Part shown: positions 59,414-64,000 of the stretch, piece by piece | Layout of the letters: each line of letters starts with the position of its first letter | How positions within the stretch are numbered: the first letter of the stretch is position 1 | From: Deltaproteobacteria bacterium | Lineage (GTDB): Bacteria; Myxococcota_A; UBA796; SXON01 | DNA length: 64,000 bases | NCBI GenBank assembly: GCA_947445035.1 | Contig: CANFCK010000008.1 | Span: 143,972-207,971, forward strand | Direction: 5' to 3' | Made by a program: the position numbers and the translations under genes | Notes under the pieces: generated by a model | Databases searched by the model: none | What the model saw: the letters and a program-made list of their open reading frames with translations, nothing else | Told to the model about the DNA's origin: nothing

Positions 59414-60070
59414 ATGAAACCGACGAGAGCCGCCCTCTACGCCCGCGTCTCCACCACGAACCACGGCCAAGACGTCGGCCTCCAGATCGACGAGCTTCGC
59501 GCCGTCGCCGCCCATCGAGGCCTCACCCTCGTGCACGAGTACGTCGACGAGGGCGTGAGCGGTGCGACCACCTCGCGTCCGAGCTTCGACGCGATGATGA
59601 AGGCCGCGCAAGCCGGGAAGTTCGAGCACCTGCTGGTCTGGAAACTGGATCGGTTGGGGCGCTCGCTCCCGCATCTCCTGAATTCGCTCGACCTGCTCGC
59701 CGGGTGGGGCGTCAGCTTCTGCTCCGTCCGTGATCCTGGCATCGACACCGCCTCCGCCCACGGTCGGCTCCTGCTTCAACTGCTGGCGGTGTTCGCCTCT
59801 TACGAGCGCGAGCTGATCAAGGAGCGCGTCACCGCCGGTGTCCGCCGCGCACAAGCCGCTGGGAGGCACGTTGGGCGTCCTCGCGTCGTTGTCCCCGTTG
59901 ACGCCGCCGTGGCCCTCCTGGGCGACGGGAGGGGCCTCCGCGAGGTCGCTGGGATGCTCCACGTTGACCGGAACGTCCTGCGTGACCGCCTCAGGGAAAC
60001 GGGTCGTTGGCCCCCCACGCCGGGGCGGGTGGAAACCCCCATCTCGGCGTGGGTCGACGGGGTCGGGTAG
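59414..60070 (+). CDS. Serine recombinase (resolvase/invertase family)
   Basis: 218 residues from ATG 59414. The catalytic domain starts RAALYARVSTTNHGQDVGLQ with the nucleophile Ser13, then HEYVDEGVSGATTSRPSFDA, LLVWKLDRLGRS (catalytic Arg region), LLLQLLAVFASYERELIKER (long E helix) and AAGRHVGRPR. A C-terminal helix-turn-helix follows (LREVAGMLHVDRNVLRDRLR). This is the short Tn3-resolvase / invertase length, so it could resolve or invert DNA segments. It lies between the rhs/immunity pair and a scrap of a second rhs gene, so it may have driven rearrangement here. No flanking inverted repeats were recognised. About 215 bases upstream of it hold nothing that I can identify. Confidence 0.92.
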   Translation: MKPTRAALYARVSTTNHGQDVGLQIDELRAVAAHRGLTLVHEYVDEGVSGATTSRPSFDAMMKAAQAGKFEHLLVWKLDRLGRSLPHLLNSLDLLAGWGVSFCSVRDPGIDTASAHGRLLLQLLAVFASYERELIKERVTAGVRRAQAAGRHVGRPRVVVPVDAAVALLGDGRGLREVAGMLHVDRNVLRDRLRETGRWPPTPGRVETPISAWVDGVG

Positions 60071-60251
60071 CAAGTCCGGGTGGGAAAGGGGTGGAAGACA
60101 TCTGGTTTTCGCCCGCCCGGAACCGCTCGCCTACCTCGGCAAAACACCGTCCCGGTGATCCCGCCCGGCCCCCATCCGCGACCGGCCCTGGCTCGCCGCC
60201 CGTCCGCGCGCCTGCGGGAGGTGGAACCCCGACTGCTTCCTGAGCGCATGA

Positions 60252-60320
60252 CCGGCGCCATCGTGAGCACACAGACGTACGGCTACGCCTGGGGCAATGA
60301 GTTGACCGATGTTTCGGGAG
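60252..60320 (+). pseudogene. Scrap of a second rhs gene
   Basis: These 69 bases encode the same peptide as part of the main rhs gene near 57119-57187 (AIVSTQTYGYAWGNELTDVS). Of 21 compared codons, five differ (AGT/AGC, ACC/ACA, GGA/GGC, AAC/AAT, CTG/TTG) and all five changes are silent, so it comes from a related rhs gene that was under selection, not from a recent copy. Both ends are abrupt: the downstream end joins the inside of a PIN toxin gene. Upstream, 60071-60251 has no recognisable content. Confidence 0.8.
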
Positions 60321-60524
60321 GCACGCCCGTCGGCCGTGGATGCGAAGGCCGGCCGCGGTGGCCTCGCGTCGGCCCGCGCGATCGTCCACGCCGTCGCCCG
60401 CGACGACCACCTCGTCGAACACGGCGCGGGGCACCAGCACGGTTCCGTAGAGGGCACGCAGCAGCTCCAACTTTCCCAGCACCGAGAGGTAGATCAGTGG
60501 CGACGAGTCCGCGACTACGATCAC
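60321..60524 (-). pseudogene. Truncated PIN-domain toxin (DUF3368-like)
   Basis: The reading frame starts MIVVADSSPLIYLSVLGKLE and continues LLRALYGTVLVPRAVFDEVV, which is the PIN-fold beginning typical of DUF3368 toxins with the first catalytic Asp (Asp6). After about 65 residues it meets the rhs scrap; beyond that the frame is only the complement of the scrap and the unrelated sequence. The remaining catalytic acids are lost, so the toxin is dead. The ATG overlaps the stop of its upstream partner by four bases. Confidence 0.75.
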
Positions 60525-60781
60525 GTCCGCGAACCTACCTCGGCCTCGACCTCTCCGGGCTCGGCATCCAGCACGGCGAGGCCGTAGGCGCTCGCCTCAC
60601 GGAGGAACCGGGCAAGGGGCATCCCCAGGACCCGAGCGCCGCACCCGGTGCTGATGCGCCCCTTCCGGACCGCCTCGATCACCCACAGGACACGAAGCTC
60701 GGCGACGACCGACACATCCGCACGATCCCGCGTCGTTTCCTCGGGCAGGTCTACCGGGTAGGTACGTGAGGATTGTGCCAT
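60521..60781 (-). CDS. UPF0175-type antitoxin
   Basis: 86 residues of the UPF0175 type: an N-terminal basic strand, then RVLWVIEAVRKGRISTGCGA and VLGMPLARFLREASAYGLAV, which match the family's helix pair (EG.IS.G.AAE..G.....F...L...G). UPF0175 proteins usually precede DUF3368 PIN toxins, as here, and neutralise them while repressing their own promoter. The partner toxin is truncated, so the gene may have no present role except possible protection against related toxins. It overlaps the toxin start by four bases. Confidence 0.85.
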   Translation of the reverse strand: MAQSSRTYPVDLPEETTRDRADVSVVAELRVLWVIEAVRKGRISTGCGARVLGMPLARFLREASAYGLAVLDAEPGEVEAEVGSRT

Positions 60782-60816
60782 AGGAGGAGAATGGCGCCGC
60801 CACCCGTTGACGTCAC

Positions 60817-61215
60817 GTGGTCGAAGTGCCCGCGACCCCCACGAACCCCCGCATCCCCACCCGGGCCGACATCGACGCCTGCCTGAGCGTCACCGACACG
60901 GACGATCACGCCCGCGATTACTTCCTCGTCGCCGTGGCCGCCGGCACCGGCCTCTGCGTCCACGAGCTGGTCGCCCTCGACTGGGGGCAACTGGTGTCCG
61001 ACACCGGTGCCGTCCGCCACCGCGTGCACCTCCGCGCCGAGGACACCAAGGGCAACGTAGACGGCGACGTCGTGATCAACGAGGCCCTCCGGTGGAAGGT
61101 CGCCCGCTATCGGACGTGGTGCGCTCGCCGCCCCGACGAAGACCTCCCGAAACACACCACGCACGTGGTGGAGGGCAGGCTGCACCGACGCCGGCATCGC
61201 GCGGATGGCGCTTGA
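60817..61215 (+). pseudogene. Tyrosine recombinase fragment lacking catalytic residues
   Basis: 132 residues matching the first part of the catalytic domain of phage-type integrases: DYFLVAVAAGTGLCVHELVALDWGQL aligns with the family motif TGLR.SEL..L. The first catalytic Arg is replaced by Cys47. EDTKGN at 75-80 is the beta-hairpin with the catalytic Lys. The frame stops before the HxxR, H/W and Tyr motifs, and it has no N-terminal DNA-binding domain. It is thus a dead piece of an integrase, another sign that this stretch collected mobile DNA. A different frame with ATG 60791 and a strong AGGAGGAG yields only a 31-residue peptide. Confidence 0.7.
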
Positions 61216-61246
61216 CCCAGCGCGCTCGCGGCGGTAGGCCATGCAC

Positions 61247-61453
61247 ATGAAACGTACAAATCTTGTGCTTGACGAGCAAATCCTCGTCGAGGCCACCCAG
61301 CTCAGTGGGAAGACGACGTGGTCCGCCACCGTGAATCTCGCCCTGAGCGAGTTCGTCCGGCGCGCCCGCGCGCGCGAGCTGCTCACGCTGCGGGGGTCCG
61401 GAGCCTGGGAGGGTGACCTTGAGGCGATGCGCCGTGACGCGGGTTCACGGTAG
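61247..61453 (+). CDS. vapB: VapB-type antitoxin
   Basis: 68 residues from ATG 61247 (a further ATG at 61241 is also in frame). The N-terminus MKRTNLVLDEQILVEATQLSG is a ribbon-helix-helix start of the type used by VapB antitoxins (DUF2191), followed by a helix (SATVNLALSEFVRRARAREL) and a toxin-binding tail with WEGDLEAMRRD. It sits 2 bases before the vapC start, so the pair is coupled. The antitoxin binds VapC and represses the shared promoter. Confidence 0.88.
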   Translation: MKRTNLVLDEQILVEATQLSGKTTWSATVNLALSEFVRRARARELLTLRGSGAWEGDLEAMRRDAGSR

Positions 61454-61455
61454 CC

Positions 61456-61845
61456 GTGGTCCTCGTCGACACGTCGGTGTGGATTGAGGTGTTCCGGCGG
61501 AACGACCCGCTCGATCTCGAGTCGCTGGTATCGCTTGACGACGTCGCGACATGCGGGCCGGTGGTGCAGGAAGTCCTCCAGGGCTTCCGTGATCAGGCGC
61601 CCTACCAGCGGGCTCGGGTCGGGCTGTTCAACCTTCGCTGGGTCGAGTCCCCGATGTCCGCAGAGCTCTTCGAAGCAGCAGCGGAGCTGTACCGCGCCGG
61701 TCGGCGGCGCGGGTTGACGATCCGGTCCTCCGTGGACTGCCTCATCGCCGCCTGCGCCATCCGCAACCAGATGGAGGTTCTCCACCGAGATCGAGACTTC
61801 GCGGCGCTGGCGCAGATCTCCGGGCTTCGGCAACGTCAGCCGTGA
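61456..61845 (+). CDS. vapC: VapC-type PIN-domain toxin
   Basis: 129 residues from GTG 61456. PIN-domain ribonuclease with the expected acidic residues: Asp5 (MVLVDTSVWIEVF), Glu39 (VVQEVLQGF), Asp94 (SSVDCLIAAC) and Asp112/Asp114 (HRDRDFAAL). The length and motif order are those of VapC toxins, which cut tRNA or rRNA when free of antitoxin. All key residues are present, so, unlike its broken neighbour, this toxin should be active. The stop is 13 bases from the end of the convergent radical SAM gene. Confidence 0.92.
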   Translation: MVLVDTSVWIEVFRRNDPLDLESLVSLDDVATCGPVVQEVLQGFRDQAPYQRARVGLFNLRWVESPMSAELFEAAAELYRAGRRRGLTIRSSVDCLIAACAIRNQMEVLHRDRDFAALAQISGLRQRQP

Positions 61846-61858
61846 TCGTGGCCACCCG

Positions 61859-63424
61859 TCAGGTCGTGATCACCCGGTCAAAAGACATCCACCGTCGCAA
61901 CAGCGTCTTGGTCATCTCACCCTTGGCCACCATGTTCACCGCGGTGGTGCCCATCTTCACGTAGTTGGTGGCGTGGGCGAGCTGGATGATCGGCCAGGGA
62001 TGTTTCTTGAGGAACTCGACCTTGGTCAGCGGCTTGAGCATCTGCCGGGGGACGAAGGACTTGCTGAGCATCTGGGTCATGGCGATCCAGAAGGTGTCTT
62101 CGACCGGGCGCGGATACTCCAGGTTGATCCGGTGCTGGTAGAAGGTCTTGGTGCCGAGGCCCTCGATGTCGTACTCCGAGATGAGCCCCGCCTCCAGGAG
62201 CTTGTGATTCAGCTCAGAGCCGGGGAAGACCGTCATCGAGAACAGGTAAAGGTCGAAAGGGTGCGGGAACTCCGCGATCATCTCGAAGAGCGCCTGCTTG
62301 TCCTCGACGGTCGAGACCGGATCGTCGAAGATGAGCTGGAAGTGGCCCTTGATGCCAAGTTTCTTGAAGAGATCGGCGATGTCGTTGATGGTGCTGTTCT
62401 TGACCCGACGATCGTAGAGGTGTCCGGTCACCCGTTCCGAGCTCTGAACGCCCATGTAGACATTCTTCAGGCCCGCAGCGGCCAGCATGGTCATGCGCTC
62501 CTCGTTGACCAGCTTGGGCTCGATGAACACCTCGAACGGCAGGCCGATCTCCTTGGGGTAGCGCTCGCAGAAGTCCACCAGCCAGTCGTACTGGAAGTTG
62601 AACACCTCGTCGTCAAAGCGGATGCGCTTGAAGTTCCAGTGTTTCTGCGCCTCTTTGATCTCGGCGACCATGCTTTCGGGCGAGCGCACGCGGAACCACT
62701 TCTGGCCGGGGTAGATGTCTTTCTTGTAGGTGCTGTTGTAGCAATAACTGCACTTGTAGATGCAGCCGCGACTGCCCATCATCTGGAAGACCGGGTCCCC
62801 GTGCATCGGGTCGCCCTTGTCGATCTTCTTGCCGTTGATGAAGTACTTGTGGTCGTGGGTGACGTAGTCGCGGAAGGGGAGTGAATCGAGGTTCTCGACC
62901 AGCGGCCGCAGCGCGTTCTTGCGCACGCCGTCGGCGGTCTGGAACATCAGGTTGCCGGTGTCGAGGATGTCGATGCCGTCCCGGAGGCGGTCGCAAAACT
63001 CCGCCAGGGCAAACTCACCCTCGCCCTGGAGGACCATGTCGGCGTCCTGGATGCAGACCGTGGGCACCAAGGTGGCGTGCATGCCGCCCCAGAGCACGGC
63101 GATGTCCATGACGTCGTGGATCTTGTCGGTGAGGATGCGGGAGGCGTTGTAGTAGGCGCTGGCGCGGATGCTGAGGCAGACGACGTCGAGGTGTTCGTCG
63201 GCGATGACCTTGATGAGCCCGTTGAGCTCGTCATCGGTGGCCGCGTCCAGGTGATTGCTGATCCAGTCCTTGAAGTAGATCTCGGCGACGTGGTGGCCGT
63301 GCTTGCGCAACATCGCCGCCAAGATGCGCACGGCGTTGTTTTCCACGTCGTACATCGACACGATGCCGATGCGGACGGGGCGGCCGGCGGTGTTCTTCAC
63401 GAGACGCGCGATACGGTCGTTCAT
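61859..63424 (-). CDS. B12-binding-domain radical SAM enzyme
   Basis: 521 residues from ATG 63424. The N-terminal half is a cobalamin-binding-type Rossmann domain (VRIGIVSMYDVENNAVRILA, DVVCLSIRASAY, VLWGGMHATLVP). The radical SAM core begins with CIYKCSYC (Cys221, Cys225, Cys228, CxxxCxxC) binding the 4Fe-4S cluster, followed by KRIRFDDEVFNF, GLPFEVFIEPKLV and KNVYMGVQSSERV. It belongs to the large B12-radical SAM class that methylates or rearranges unreactive carbons, for example in lipid or natural-product pathways. The DxHxxG cobalamin loop is not obvious, so cobalamin binding is uncertain. It stands alone on the minus strand, divergent from the transporter gene. Confidence 0.9.
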   Translation of the reverse strand: MNDRIARLVKNTAGRPVRIGIVSMYDVENNAVRILAAMLRKHGHHVAEIYFKDWISNHLDAATDDELNGLIKVIADEHLDVVCLSIRASAYYNASRILTDKIHDVMDIAVLWGGMHATLVPTVCIQDADMVLQGEGEFALAEFCDRLRDGIDILDTGNLMFQTADGVRKNALRPLVENLDSLPFRDYVTHDHKYFINGKKIDKGDPMHGDPVFQMMGSRGCIYKCSYCYNSTYKKDIYPGQKWFRVRSPESMVAEIKEAQKHWNFKRIRFDDEVFNFQYDWLVDFCERYPKEIGLPFEVFIEPKLVNEERMTMLAAAGLKNVYMGVQSSERVTGHLYDRRVKNSTINDIADLFKKLGIKGHFQLIFDDPVSTVEDKQALFEMIAEFPHPFDLYLFSMTVFPGSELNHKLLEAGLISEYDIEGLGTKTFYQHRINLEYPRPVEDTFWIAMTQMLSKSFVPRQMLKPLTKVEFLKKHPWPIIQLAHATNYVKMGTTAVNMVAKGEMTKTLLRRWMSFDRVITT

Positions 63425-63581
63425 GCCTGCACCCACTCCGACGTGGTGATGGTAGCACCCTGACGGGAACGGCGGATCATCCAGTCGGCCGCCGACGCCG
63501 GCCTTGGTGGAGCCGGCTACGGAAGCGGGACGCGCCGACGGCGCTTGTGCTACCCTCGCGCCCTCCCCGGACCCCCCGCGC

Positions 63582-64000
63582 ATGAATCAGCCCACTCTGT
63601 TCGGCCACCCGACTGGCCTGTTCAACCTGTTCTTTGCCGAGATGTGGGAGCGCTTCTCCTACTACGGCATGCGCGCGCTCCTGGTCTTTTACATGCTCAA
63701 GGGGTTCTTGGGCTACGGCGACAAAGAGAGCTACGCCGTGTACGGCGCGTACACCGCGCTGGTGTACATGACCCCGTTCTTCGGCGGGATGTTGGCGGAT
63801 CGGGTGCTCGGCGCTCGGCGCGCCGTGCTGCTGGGCGGCCTGTTGATGGCAGCCGGTCACCTGACCATGACGATTGAGTCCAAGGAGGCCTTCTACCTGG
63901 CTCTTGGACTGTTGATCGTTGGCAACGGCTTCTTCAAGCCCAACATCTCGACGATCGTCGGGACCTTGTACCCTGAGGGATCCACCAAGCGGGACGCGGG
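63582..64000 (+). CDS. POT-family peptide transporter, N-terminal part
   Basis: The first 139 residues of a proton-coupled oligopeptide transporter, cut by the window end. LFFAEMWERFSYYGMRALLV is the hallmark first helix with ExxERFxYYG, and YGAYTALVYMTPFFGGMLAD with GFFKPNISTIVG follows at the expected places. Such proteins import di- and tripeptides. The ATG at 63582 starts a clean membrane protein. The 157-base gap to the divergent radical SAM gene is where both promoters should lie; I see no clear motif in it. Confidence 0.92.
   Translation, partial: MNQPTLFGHPTGLFNLFFAEMWERFSYYGMRALLVFYMLKGFLGYGDKESYAVYGAYTALVYMTPFFGGMLADRVLGARRAVLLGGLLMAAGHLTMTIESKEAFYLALGLLIVGNGFFKPNISTIVGTLYPEGSTKRDA

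Noticed and set aside
60791..60886. Small open frame with strong AGGAGGAG before ATG 60791
   Set aside because: The 31-residue peptide is Pro-rich without recognisable features and overlaps the integrase fragment in another frame.

Overview
The window is very GC-rich, gene-dense DNA from a Gram-negative bacterium that is most likely a member of the Myxococcota or a close deltaproteobacterial relative. This is inferred from exported proteins with MYXO-CTERM-like C-termini (Cys-containing motif, membrane segment, Arg cluster), MopE-type Cys/Asp repeats, lipoproteins with Asp-Thr-Gly linkers, FHA/PilZ proteins, a Tad-type secretion protein and a giant YD-repeat protein. I saw no rRNA, tRNA or CRISPR array.

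Layout. 1-5.4 kb (minus strand): a truncated exported protein, an FHA sensor-like protein, a DUF192 protein, TadC, AroE and RibF. 5.5-16 kb: a beta-helix surface protein, remnants of a nucleotidyltransferase pair, a three-gene YceI / haem-porin / CxxCH-protein operon, a junction between two broken genes, a lipoprotein, a class III aminotransferase, an EamA transporter and a four-repeat helical protein. 16-24 kb (minus strand): a compact biosynthetic operon of fatty acyl-AMP ligase, acyl carrier protein and a 2015-residue polyketide synthase ending in an alpha-oxoamine synthase. It is predicted to make a sphingoid-like long-chain amino ketone. A candidate TetR-type operator lies upstream, then a DsbA/DsbB-like pair. 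25-29 kb (plus strand): a hotdog thioesterase, an exported protein, a close DpgA homologue (dihydroxyphenylacetyl-CoA synthase), a DpgB-like hydratase and a GNAT enzyme. 29-50 kb: FAD enzymes, an M28 peptidase, a redoxin lipoprotein, a PilZ protein, a HEAT-like lipoprotein, two FHA proteins, PlsB with a degenerate duplicated N-terminal domain, a MopE-like lipoprotein, an alpha/beta hydrolase and a GH5-like glycosidase.

50-62 kb is the accessory hot spot. A 2883-residue Rhs/YD protein has a 12-C tract near its start. A 9-G tract puts its probable C-terminal toxin domain out of frame by one base. A DUF2283-like gene, a plausible immunity protein, follows. Then come a serine recombinase, a scrap of a second rhs gene, a UPF0175/PIN pair whose toxin is cut at that scrap, a dead tyrosine-recombinase fragment and an intact VapBC pair. 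The window closes with a B12-binding radical SAM enzyme and the start of a POT peptide transporter.

The best candidates for something new are the FAAL-ACP-PKS-AOS operon next to DpgAB, and the Rhs locus with homopolymer tracts at both ends. The palindrome GTCGCGAC is also strikingly frequent across the window.
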